Source: DASZIT01 sp052143315 (lineage in GTDB: Bacteria; Actinomycetota; Acidimicrobiia; Acidimicrobiales; RAAP-2). Taken from it: a stretch of 46,318 nt of DNA. The stretch lies in the NCBI GenBank assembly GCA_052143315.1, contig JBKQTE010000011.1, positions 1-46,318 of the forward strand. The letters are read 5' to 3'. Both the position numbers and the translations under genes were made by a program. This document shows positions 15,706-23,118 of the stretch, piece after piece. Below the pieces are notes generated by a model. That model made no database searches, was not told the DNA's origin, and was given only the letters and a program-made list of their open reading frames with translations. Numbering within the stretch: the first letter of the stretch is position 1; each line of letters starts with the position of its first letter.

Positions 15706-17358
15706 TCACGCCGGGGAGCGGACGGCCAGCCACTGGCGCCAGCCGCCGGCCGCGGTGATGTCGGGGGTGCCGTCCAGCGCCACGTGCTCGACCAGGAAGC
15801 CGGGGTGCGACGTCCCGTCGGCCAGCTCCACCGTGCCGAACCCGAGGGGCGGCGGCACCGACCGGGCGAGATCGCCGAAGGCGTCAACCGGCATCGACCA
15901 GACCTCCACCGTGATCGGGGCACCACCGTCGGCCACCCGCTCCAGACCGGGCTTGGGCGGCTCGGTGTCCAGGGCGTGGAGCCGGTACCGGGGGGCGGTG
16001 GTCGTCTGGCGGACGAACCGGCCGCCCCGGACGAGGAGCTGCCCGGCCAGCGGCTGGCCGCGGAGGTGGGCGCCCGCCACCACCACGGAGGTCACCTGCG
16101 CCCAGGACGGCAGGGGCGGGTCGGGCTCGCCGAGGAGCCGGGCGGCGGCGGCGGCCACCACCGCGTCGCCGAAGGCGGGGGCGAGCAGGGTGGTCCCGAA
16201 GGGGACGCCGTCCTCCCGGAGCCCGGCGGGCACCGCCGCCGCGCACAGGTCGAGCAGGTTGCAGCCGTTGGTGAACCGGCCCAGCCGGCGGTTGACCCCG
16301 AGCGGGTCGGCGGCCACCTCGCCGACGGTGGGCGCCTCGGCCACGGTGGGCACCGCCACCAGGTCCACCCCGGCCATGGTGGCGCCGAACGCCCGACCGA
16401 GGCGGCGGAGGGCGTCGAGGTCGTGGGCGAACCGGTGGGCCTCCAGGGTCCGGGCCCCGGCCACGATGGCCGCCACCGACGGGTCGGCCCCTTCGGGGTG
16501 GGCGGTGAGGAACTCCCCGAAGGCGTCCCACCGCTCGGCGATCAGGGCGCTGCCGTAGAGGAGCCCGCCGGCCTCCAGGTAGGGGCCGATGTCGACCTCC
16601 ACCACCTCGCCGATGCCGGCCAGCCACCCGAGGGCGGCGTCCCAGGCCCGGCGGGCCGGGCCGTCGAGGCCGTCGAGGTGGTCGGGGATGGGTACCCCGA
16701 TGCGGAACGGCCCGCTCCCCACCGCCGGGGTGCCGCCGGGGACCGGCCGGCTCCACGGGTCGCCGGCGTCGAACCCGGCGGCGGCCTCCAGGATCCGGGC
16801 GGCCAGGCTCACGGTCCGGGCGAAGACGGCCACGCAGTCGAACGAGCGCGAAGCCGGCATCACCCCGGCGTTGCTGAGCAGGCCCCGGGTGGGCTTGAGG
16901 CCGACGATGCCGTTGAGGGCGGCGGGCACCCGACCCGAACCGGCGGTGTCGGTGCCGAGGGCGGCGTCGACCTGTCCGAGCGCCACCGCCACCGCCGAAC
17001 CCGACGAGGAGCCGCCCGAGATCCGGCCGGGGACCACGGCGTTTCCGCACACCCCGTAGGGGGAGCGCGTCCCGACCAGGCCGGTGGCGAACTGGTCGAG
17101 GTTGGTCTTCCCGGCCACCACCATCCCGGCGGCCACCAGACGCTCGACCACGGTGGCCGACCGGTCGGGACGGCGGGCGAAGCCCGGATGGGCGCAGGTG
17201 GTGGGGAGGCCGGCCACGTCGATGTTGTCCTTGACCGCCAGGGTGAGGCCGGCCAGTGGCCGGTCGCCGGCGGCCCGGACCTCCGAGGCCACCTCGTCGG
17301 CCGGGCGGCGGGTGATCCACACCCCCGGCGGGCCGTCACCCGCGACGGGCCCGTTCAC
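15706..17358 (-). CDS. atzF: Allophanate hydrolase (amidase-signature family)
   Basis: A 550-residue amidase-signature enzyme. The Ser-cisSer-Lys triad is K43 ('AVKDNID'), S117 ('SGGSSSGS') and S141 ('DTAGSGR'); the spacings match those of characterised AtzF-type allophanate hydrolases. A C-terminal domain (about 430-550: 'LAGQLLVRGGRF...PRYRLHALD' to 'DITAAGGWRQWLA') is specific to allophanate hydrolases and absent from ordinary amidases. The reaction is hydrolysis of allophanate to ammonia and CO2 via N-carboxycarbamate. The GTG at 17358 overlaps the carboxylase stop as GTGA, and the frame upstream of it is not coding-like. It completes the carboxylase/deiminase pathway encoded just upstream. 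Confidence 0.92.
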   Translation of the reverse strand: MNGPVAGDGPPGVWITRRPADEVASEVRAAGDRPLAGLTLAVKDNIDVAGLPTTCAHPGFARRPDRSATVVERLVAAGMVVAGKTNLDQFATGLVGTRSPYGVCGNAVVPGRISGGSSSGSAVAVALGQVDAALGTDTAGSGRVPAALNGIVGLKPTRGLLSNAGVMPASRSFDCVAVFARTVSLAARILEAAAGFDAGDPWSRPVPGGTPAVGSGPFRIGVPIPDHLDGLDGPARRAWDAALGWLAGIGEVVEVDIGPYLEAGGLLYGSALIAERWDAFGEFLTAHPEGADPSVAAIVAGARTLEAHRFAHDLDALRRLGRAFGATMAGVDLVAVPTVAEAPTVGEVAADPLGVNRRLGRFTNGCNLLDLCAAAVPAGLREDGVPFGTTLLAPAFGDAVVAAAAARLLGEPDPPLPSWAQVTSVVVAGAHLRGQPLAGQLLVRGGRFVRQTTTAPRYRLHALDTEPPKPGLERVADGGAPITVEVWSMPVDAFGDLARSVPPPLGFGTVELADGTSHPGFLVEHVALDGTPDITAAGGWRQWLAVRSPA

Positions 17359-20300
17359 GGCCCCTCCGGTGGGTGGAACGCCACCAGCGGCTGGCCCGGC
17401 CGCACCTCCTGGCCGGGGGCCACCAGGACGGTGGCCACGGTGCCGGCGGCCGGTGCCCGAACCGACATCTCCATCTTCATGGCCTCGAGCACCACCAGGG
17501 CGTCCCCCGCCGCCAGCCTGGCCCCGGGCTCGGCCGGGACCTGCCACACCGAGGCGTGCATGGGAGCCCGCACCACCGTCGAGCCGGGGGCGAAGGTGTG
17601 CTCCTCGGCGACCTCCGGCTCGGCGGCGGCCCGCTCGAACTCGCCGCTCGCCTCCCACCGGTGGCGCTCCTGCCGGAACGCCCGGCGCTGCCGGTCCTGG
17701 AAGGCCTCGATCGACCCGGCGTTCCGGGCCAGAAACTCGACCTGGTCCCGGAGCCGGAGGCGGGTGGGGGTGATGTCCAGGTCGATCCGGCCGAGCGGCA
17801 GGTCGCGCCGCCACCTGTCGAGCTCACCGGAGCTCACCTCGAAGAAGCGGATCTGGTCGAAGAAGCGGAGCAGCCAGGGCTGCTGGTACGAGGGGGTCCG
17901 CCGGAACCGGTTCCACACCGGCACGGTGCGGCCCACGAACTGGTAGCCGCCGGGGCCCTCGATGCCGTAGACGCAGAGGTAGGCCCCGCCGATGCCCACC
18001 GCGTTCTCCGGGGTCCAGGTGCGGGCCGGGTTGTACTTGGTGGTGACCAGGCGGTGGCGGGGGTCGAGGGGGGTGGCCACCGGGGCGCCCAGGTAGACGT
18101 CGCCCAGGCCGAGCACCAGGTAGGAGGCGTCGTAGACGATGCGGTGCACGTCGGCCACGTCGTCGAGGCCGTTGATCCGGCGGATGAACTCGATGTTCCA
18201 CGGGCACCAGGGGGCGTCGTCGCGCACCGTCGACATGTACCGCTCGATGGCCAGCCGGGTGGCCGGGTCGTCCCACGACAGGGGGAGGTGGACGATCCGC
18301 GAGTCGACCTCGACGTCCTCGGTGCTGGGGAGGCCCAGCTCGGCTCGGCGCAGGAGGTCGAGGGCGTCGGCCAGCGACAGCCGTCGCGGATCGACATGGA
18401 CCTGGAGGGAGCGGATACCGGGGGTGGTCTCGACCAGGCCCGGGGTGCGGCTGGCCGTCAGCGCCTCCTCCAGTGCGTGGACCCGGAAGCGGAGGGCGAG
18501 GTCGAGGGCCATCGGCCCGTACTCGACCAGCAGGTTCTCGTCGCCGGCGAGCCGCCAGCAGACGGATGGCCGCCCGGGGGCCTCCTCCCACCGGTCGAGG
18601 ACCCCGCCTGTCGGGGGCCGGGCGAAGCCGGACCGGTGGCCGACGACCGCGTGACGCCCGGCGACCTCGTCGACCGTCACCCGCGCCAGCGTCACCCGGT
18701 CCCCCGGGCGGAGCTGGCCCAGCTTCCACCGCTCGGAGGCCACCACCGTCACCGGGCAGACGAAGCCGCCCAGGCTGGGACCGTCCGGACCCAGGATGAT
18801 CGGCATGTCGCCGGCCAGGTCGACCGCGCCGACCGCGTAGGGGGTGTCGTGGATGTTGGACGGGTGGAGGCCGGCCTCGCCCCCGTCGTGGCGCGCCCAC
18901 GGGGGCGGTGGCCCGATGAGGCGCACCCCGGTGCGCGAGGAGTTGTGGTGGACCTCCCAGGTGGCGCCGAGGAAGTCGTCGACCCCCGAGGCGGTCAGGA
19001 ACTCGGGGGCCGAGTGGGGCCCCTCGGTGACCTCGATGCGCCACGAGTCGGTGAGCGGCGTCCGGGCCGCTTCCGGGATCGCCCCGGCGTCGCCCTCGGG
19101 GCCGACGGGATCGCCCAGCCGGAGGACGTCCCCGGGCTGCAGGGCGCGCCCGCCGTACCCGCCGAGCCCCCCCAGCGAGAAGGTGGCCCGGCTCCCCAGG
19201 ATGGGGCTGACGTCGATGCCGCCCCGGACGTGGATCGAGGTGCGCAGACCGGGGGGCCCGATGGCCCCCATCCGGAGGACCGAGCCGGTCTCCACCTTGA
19301 CCGGCTCCCACATCGGCACCGGCTGGCCGTCGAGGTCGGCGTCGACCGGGGCCCCGGCCAGGCAGACCAGAGCCGGCGCCCGGAACCGCAGGGTGGGACC
19401 GGCGGCGGCGGCCTCCAGGGCGGCGGCCTCCTCGGGATTGCCCACGGCCCGGTTCCCCAGGCGGAAGGAGGCGTCGTCCATCGGCCCGCTGGGCGGCACA
19501 CCGACCGCCCAGTAGCCGAGGCGGCCGGGGAGCTCCTGGACGGTGGTGGACGCCCCGGCCTCCAGCACCTCGACGGACCGGCCCGAGGCGTCGAGGGTCC
19601 CGAGCCACCGGGTGGAGACGGCCCCGGCCCGGAAGGCCGGGTCGGCCACCACGCTCCGGAGCTGGTCGAGGTTGGTGGCGATGCCGTCGATGCGGGTGGC
19701 GGCCAGTGCGTCGCCGAGGGCGGCCACCGCAGCGTGGCGGGTGGGGGCGACCGCCACCACCTTGGACAGCAACGGGTCGTAGGAGGTGGTGACCTCGGTG
19801 CCGGACTCCACCCACCCGTCGACCCGGACCCCGTCGGGGAACGACACGTGGGTGATGGTGCCAGCACTGGGCCGGTAGCCGGCGTCGGGGTCCTCGGCGT
19901 AGATCCGGGCCTCCACCGAGCAGCCCGACGGCTCCACGACGTCGCCCACCCCCGACAGGAAGGAGGTGTCGCCGGCGGCCAGGCGGACCATCCACCCGAC
20001 CAGGTCGATCCCGGTGACCGCCTCGGTAACCGGGTGCTCCACCTGCAGGCGGGCGTTCACCTCCAGGAAGGCCAGGGTGCCGGTCGCCTCCTCGAGCAGC
20101 ATCTCGACGGTCCCGGCCGAGCGGTAGGCCACCGAGGCCCCGAGCGACCGGGCGGCCGCGTGGAGCCGGTCCCGCAACTCGGGGTCGAGCCCGGAGGCGG
20201 GAGCCTCCTCGACCACCTTCTGGTTCCGACGCTGCACCGAGCAGTCGCGGTCGCCGACCACCACCACCCGGCCGGCGCCGTCCCCGAACAGCTGGACCTC

Positions 20301-20924
20301 GATGTGGCGGGCCCTGTCCAGGTAGCGCTCCAGGTAGACCTGGTCGTCGCCGAAGGCGGCCCCGGCCTGGCGCCGGACCGTGGCGTACGACGCCCGCAGG
20401 TGGGCCTCGTTGGCGCAGACCTCCATGCCGATGCCGCCGCCCCCGGCGGCCGCCTTCAGGACCACGGGGTAGGCGACGGAGGCGGCGAAGGCCACCGCCG
20501 ATTCCACGTCCCTGAGGAGCGGGGAGCCCGGCAGCAGCGGTACGCCGGCCGCCTCGGCCAGCCGGCGCGAGGTGTGCTTCAGCCCGAAGGAGGCGAGCTG
20601 GTCGGGGGTGGGTCCGATGAACACCAGGCCGGCCGCCTCCACCGCCTCGGCGAACGGCGCGCTCTCGGAGAGGAAGCCGTAGCCGGGGTGTACGGCCTGG
20701 GCCCCGCTGGCCAGGGCGGCGCCGACCACCGCGTCGATGTCCAGGTAGCTGGCCGACGGGGCGGACGGGCCGATCCGGATAGCCCGGTCGGCCTCGGTGA
20801 CGTGGAGGGAGGTGGCGTCGGCGTCCGAGTAGACCGCCACCGCCCGGGCCCCCAGCCCCTGGACGGTGCGGATGATCCGGCGGGCGATCTCCCCCCGGTT
20901 GGCGACGAGGACGGCATCGAACAC
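17355..20924 (-). CDS. Biotin-dependent urea/guanidine carboxylase
   Basis: An 1189-residue multidomain enzyme. Residues 1-450 are a biotin carboxylase ('VANRGEIA', ATP-grasp loop 'KAAAGGGGIGM', 'EVNARLQVEHPVTE'). About 455-770 is the KipA/AHS2-type half of the carboxyltransferase ('VQELPGRLGYWAVGVPPSGPMD'). About 780-1080 is the KipI/AHS1-type half with the carboxylase-specific 'YNPARTWTPEN' block, and the C-terminus is a biotinyl domain with E-A-M-K1150-M-E-M. Enzymes with this layout carboxylate urea to allophanate or guanidine to carboxyguanidine. Adjacent DUF1989 genes mark the guanidine type, so that is my preferred reading. The GTG start at 20924 follows the previous stop by one base. 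Confidence 0.93.
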   Translation of the reverse strand: MFDAVLVANRGEIARRIIRTVQGLGARAVAVYSDADATSLHVTEADRAIRIGPSAPSASYLDIDAVVGAALASGAQAVHPGYGFLSESAPFAEAVEAAGLVFIGPTPDQLASFGLKHTSRRLAEAAGVPLLPGSPLLRDVESAVAFAASVAYPVVLKAAAGGGGIGMEVCANEAHLRASYATVRRQAGAAFGDDQVYLERYLDRARHIEVQLFGDGAGRVVVVGDRDCSVQRRNQKVVEEAPASGLDPELRDRLHAAARSLGASVAYRSAGTVEMLLEEATGTLAFLEVNARLQVEHPVTEAVTGIDLVGWMVRLAAGDTSFLSGVGDVVEPSGCSVEARIYAEDPDAGYRPSAGTITHVSFPDGVRVDGWVESGTEVTTSYDPLLSKVVAVAPTRHAAVAALGDALAATRIDGIATNLDQLRSVVADPAFRAGAVSTRWLGTLDASGRSVEVLEAGASTTVQELPGRLGYWAVGVPPSGPMDDASFRLGNRAVGNPEEAAALEAAAAGPTLRFRAPALVCLAGAPVDADLDGQPVPMWEPVKVETGSVLRMGAIGPPGLRTSIHVRGGIDVSPILGSRATFSLGGLGGYGGRALQPGDVLRLGDPVGPEGDAGAIPEAARTPLTDSWRIEVTEGPHSAPEFLTASGVDDFLGATWEVHHNSSRTGVRLIGPPPPWARHDGGEAGLHPSNIHDTPYAVGAVDLAGDMPIILGPDGPSLGGFVCPVTVVASERWKLGQLRPGDRVTLARVTVDEVAGRHAVVGHRSGFARPPTGGVLDRWEEAPGRPSVCWRLAGDENLLVEYGPMALDLALRFRVHALEEALTASRTPGLVETTPGIRSLQVHVDPRRLSLADALDLLRRAELGLPSTEDVEVDSRIVHLPLSWDDPATRLAIERYMSTVRDDAPWCPWNIEFIRRINGLDDVADVHRIVYDASYLVLGLGDVYLGAPVATPLDPRHRLVTTKYNPARTWTPENAVGIGGAYLCVYGIEGPGGYQFVGRTVPVWNRFRRTPSYQQPWLLRFFDQIRFFEVSSGELDRWRRDLPLGRIDLDITPTRLRLRDQVEFLARNAGSIEAFQDRQRRAFRQERHRWEASGEFERAAAEPEVAEEHTFAPGSTVVRAPMHASVWQVPAEPGARLAAGDALVVLEAMKMEMSVRAPAAGTVATVLVAPGQEVRPGQPLVAFHPPEGP

Positions 20925-20925
20925 G

Positions 20926-21531
20926 TCAGGGCCGCTCGACCACGACCCGGATCGGGGTCGGGTCGAACCCGTTGCAGGGGTTGTTGATCTGCGGGCAGTT
21001 GCTGATCAGCACCAGGAGGGGCATCTCGGCCCGGCCGGAGACGGAGATGCCGGGGGCGGAGAGGCCGTCGACGATGCCGAGGGTGCCGTCCTCCTCCACC
21101 GGGACGTTCATGAACCAGTTGACGTTGGAGACCAGGTCGCGCTTGTCCAGACCGTGGAGGGAGCCCTCGGTGAGGAAGTTGTCGACGCAGGCGTGCTGGT
21201 GCTTGGTGTGGAAGCCGTAGCGGAGGGTGTTCGACTCCTGGGAGCAGGCGCCCCCGATGGTGTCGTGCCGGCCGCAGGTGTCGTCGGTCACCGTCAGCAT
21301 CGGGCGGCTCTCGTTGGAGCGGAGCACCGAGCCGGTGGTGAGGAACAGGTTGCGCTGGGCGGCGATGGTGGTGTGGGCGCAGTACCGCTCGGCGTGGTCC
21401 TCGGCGTTGTAGAGGAGGCAGTCGATGGCCTGGTTGCCGCCCAGGTCGACCAGGGTGATCGACGAGCCGGCCTCGAGCACCGTCGAAAAGGGGGAGCGGG
21501 CCGCGACCACCTGGTCGAGGACGGTGGTCAC
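20926..21531 (-). CDS. DUF1989 protein, carboxyguanidine deiminase subunit (CgdB-like, 'urea carboxylase-associated protein 2')
   Basis: A 201-residue DUF1989 protein with 'GGNQAIDCLLYNAED..ERYC', 'LTVTDDTCGRHDTIGGACSQESN' and the C-terminal 'LVLISNCPQINNPCNGFDPTPIRV'. These match the second urea-carboxylase-associated protein. In guanidine-degrading bacteria the two DUF1989 proteins form a complex that deiminates carboxyguanidine to allophanate and ammonia. Conserved Cys and His residues in the TCGRHD and GGAC blocks are probable metal or catalytic positions. The start is the GTG at 21531, overlapping the preceding stop as GTGA; the longer open frame upstream is antisense-like noise inside the neighbour. 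Confidence 0.88.
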   Translation of the reverse strand: MTTVLDQVVAARSPFSTVLEAGSSITLVDLGGNQAIDCLLYNAEDHAERYCAHTTIAAQRNLFLTTGSVLRSNESRPMLTVTDDTCGRHDTIGGACSQESNTLRYGFHTKHQHACVDNFLTEGSLHGLDKRDLVSNVNWFMNVPVEEDGTLGIVDGLSAPGISVSGRAEMPLLVLISNCPQINNPCNGFDPTPIRVVVERP

Positions 21532-22289
21532 GACGGCCCCACGCCGGCCAGCCAGTCCTGGGTGTTGAGCATGGCCCGGGCCGCCTCGGGGCTGAGGGCG
21601 TCGGGGGAGGTGCTCGCCCACGACTGCGGGGTCCAGGCCGTCGCCCGGAGGGAGGAGCAGACCCAGCCCGGCCGCTCGTCGAGGACGTGGGGGGTATTTG
21701 CCACCACCACGTGGACGTCCATGTCGCACCGGAGAACGACGTGGGCCGTGAGAGGCGGGGTGGAGGTGTCGAGGGAGAGGGTGCCGTCGGGGGCCACCGT
21801 CACGCCCTTGAAGAAGGAGATGCTGGGGCCGACGTCGCGGCGCTGGAGCCCGAACTTGAGGGCCCCGAGGACCAGGCGGTCCCGGGCGCTGGGGGTGGGC
21901 CCCTCGTTGGAGCCGTCCCCGTACTTGCGCTGGTGGTCGGCGCGGTTGGGAGCGGAGCAGAAGGCGTCGTGGTGTCCCGAGGTGTCCTCCACGACGGTCA
22001 GGAGGGAGCGGGCCATGTCGGAGAGGAGGTGGCTCCCCTCGGTGAGGTAGGCCTGCCACTGGACCTTGACGGTGTCGGCCGGGTTGAGGCGCTCGGAGGT
22101 CTGGCGGGCGTTGTGGACGATGAGGTGGGCGCAGCCCTCGCCGGCGGTGTCCTCGAGGCGGAGGTGGGTGCCGCGGGGGAGGCGGTGGGCGGTGTACCCG
22201 CCGGGGTCGAGCACCTCGTCCCAGAGCAGGGCGTCGGTGGGGATGTCGGTGGGCAGGCCGGTGGCGGCGGTGGCCGGCATGGTCGGCAT
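21528..22289 (-). CDS. DUF1989 protein, carboxyguanidine deiminase subunit (CgdA-like, 'urea carboxylase-associated protein 1')
   Basis: DUF1989 protein, 253 residues from ATG 22289. Family blocks include 'LPRGTHLRLEDTAGEG', 'VHNARQTSERLNPADTVKVQWQAYLTEGSHLLSDMAR' (in parts), 'VVEDTSGHHDAFCSAPNR' and 'ISFFKGVTVAPDG'. It is the expected partner of the CgdB-like protein encoded next. The longest frame begins at ATG 22403, but that codon is part of a near-ideal -10 element (GATAAT), so it should not be in the transcript; ATG 22289 or 22280 is more plausible and fits family length. The conserved core starts near residue 17 of the shortened protein. It is the first gene of the leftward catabolic operon. 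Confidence 0.85.
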   Translation of the reverse strand: MPTMPATAATGLPTDIPTDALLWDEVLDPGGYTAHRLPRGTHLRLEDTAGEGCAHLIVHNARQTSERLNPADTVKVQWQAYLTEGSHLLSDMARSLLTVVEDTSGHHDAFCSAPNRADHQRKYGDGSNEGPTPSARDRLVLGALKFGLQRRDVGPSISFFKGVTVAPDGTLSLDTSTPPLTAHVVLRCDMDVHVVVANTPHVLDERPGWVCSSLRATAWTPQSWASTSPDALSPEAARAMLNTQDWLAGVGPS

Positions 22290-22401
22290 CCCGTGGTGGT
22301 GGAGGCCCTCCTGGGCGCGGGCGTGCTCCCGGGCCGCCCGGGGGGACGAGGTGTCGGCCTCGCTACTATCGGGCTCGTTCCCGGGGGCTTCCACGGCGCC
22401 C

Positions 22402-22430
22402 ATTATCTATCGAGTTATAGAAACTCACAA
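22402..22430 (-). promoter_or_regulatory. Promoter of the cgd-carboxylase operon
   Basis: On the minus strand TTGTGA (22430-22425) and GATAAT (22407-22402) are separated by exactly 17 bases, close to the housekeeping consensus TTGACA-17-TATAAT. The spacer contains an inverted repeat with 5-bp arms, TCTAT...ATAGA, placed where a TetR-type repressor would block RNA polymerase. Confidence 0.65.
22405..22420. promoter_or_regulatory. Candidate TetR operator between the cgd operon and its divergent regulator
   Basis: ATCTATCGAGTTATAG contains the nine-base element ATCTATCGA that recurs at 15644. It lies in the 41-bp space between ATG 22403 and the regulator ATG at 22445 and overlaps the spacer and -10 of the leftward promoter, so one bound dimer could control both directions. 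The element is AT-rich in an otherwise very GC-rich locus. Confidence 0.5.
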
Positions 22431-22444
22431 GGGGTGGAGTGTGA

Positions 22445-23080
22445 ATGCACGGTGAACCCGTTGCGAACTCGCCACGGCGAAGGGGGCGGCCCCGGCTGGC
22501 GGTCCAGACGGTGGAGGGCGACCCGAGGGAGCAGATCCTGGAGGTGGCCGGCCGGCTCTTCACCGCCCAGGGGTACGCCGCCACCGGGACGCGGGAGATC
22601 GCCGCGGCCGTGGGCCTCGAGCAGCCGTCGATCTTCCACTGGTTCGCCCGGAAGGAGGACATCCTGGCCGAGCTGCTCGACCGGACCGTCTCGCCGGCAC
22701 TCGCCACCGGTGACCTGCTCAAGGACAAGCGGGCCGATCTCGAGGAGCGGCTCTACGCGCTGGCGAGGGGGGACGTGGCCAATCTCTGCTCAGGGCCGGT
22801 CAACCTGGCGGCGCTGCAGCTCCTCCCCGAGGCGCGAGGGGAGGCGTTCACCTCCTTCTGGGCGCGGCGCGAAGAGCTGAAGGAGCAGTACGGGTCGATC
22901 CTGCGGGAGCTGCGGCAGGCCAAGCGGCTGGCGGTGACGCCGGTCGGACTGGCCACCGACCTGGTGTTCGGGATGGTCGAGTCGGTCATCAACTGGTTCG
23001 ACCGGGAGGGTGCGTACACCAGCGACCAGGTGGCGGACGCGGTGGCCACCGCGGTGGTGCGAGCGGCCGTGGCCGACTGA
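22445..23080 (+). CDS. TetR-family transcriptional regulator of the guanidine-type cluster
   Basis: A 211-residue TetR protein. Residues 28-78 form the DNA-binding domain ('QILEVAGRLFTAQGYAATGTREIAAAVGLEQPSIFHWF' in parts, ending 'RKEDILAELLD'), with the recognition helix near 58-68. The N-terminus carries a basic 'RRRGRPRL' tail that often contacts the minor groove. The C-terminal ligand domain shows no feature that I can tie to a specific effector. GGAG lies six bases before the ATG. It is transcribed divergently from the cgd-carboxylase operon and is the only regulator within the block, so it is the best candidate to bind the TATCGA sites. Confidence 0.9.
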   Translation: MHGEPVANSPRRRGRPRLAVQTVEGDPREQILEVAGRLFTAQGYAATGTREIAAAVGLEQPSIFHWFARKEDILAELLDRTVSPALATGDLLKDKRADLEERLYALARGDVANLCSGPVNLAALQLLPEARGEAFTSFWARREELKEQYGSILRELRQAKRLAVTPVGLATDLVFGMVESVINWFDREGAYTSDQVADAVATAVVRAAVAD

Positions 23081-23118
23081 ACAGCCCGGCTCAGCCCCGG
23101 CGGGCCTACGCTGCAACG

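Noticed and set aside
14909..15733. 274-residue version of the lipocalin-like protein from the far upstream ATG
   Set aside because: The extra N-terminal part would cross the TATCGA site and has non-coding character; the GTG at 15499 fits better.
17373..20987. 1204-codon open frame on the plus strand
   Set aside because: It is fully antisense to the carboxylase, whose domains are complete; the translation is Gly/Val/His/Arg-rich without motifs, a by-product of high GC at codon position 3.
22404..22444. Guanidine (ykkC-type) riboswitch before the cgd-carboxylase operon
   Set aside because: Only 41 bp separate the divergent starts, and a promoter plus palindrome fill this space; the roughly 100-nt aptamer cannot fit, and its conserved ACGR/GGGAC-like blocks were not seen in the other leaders either.
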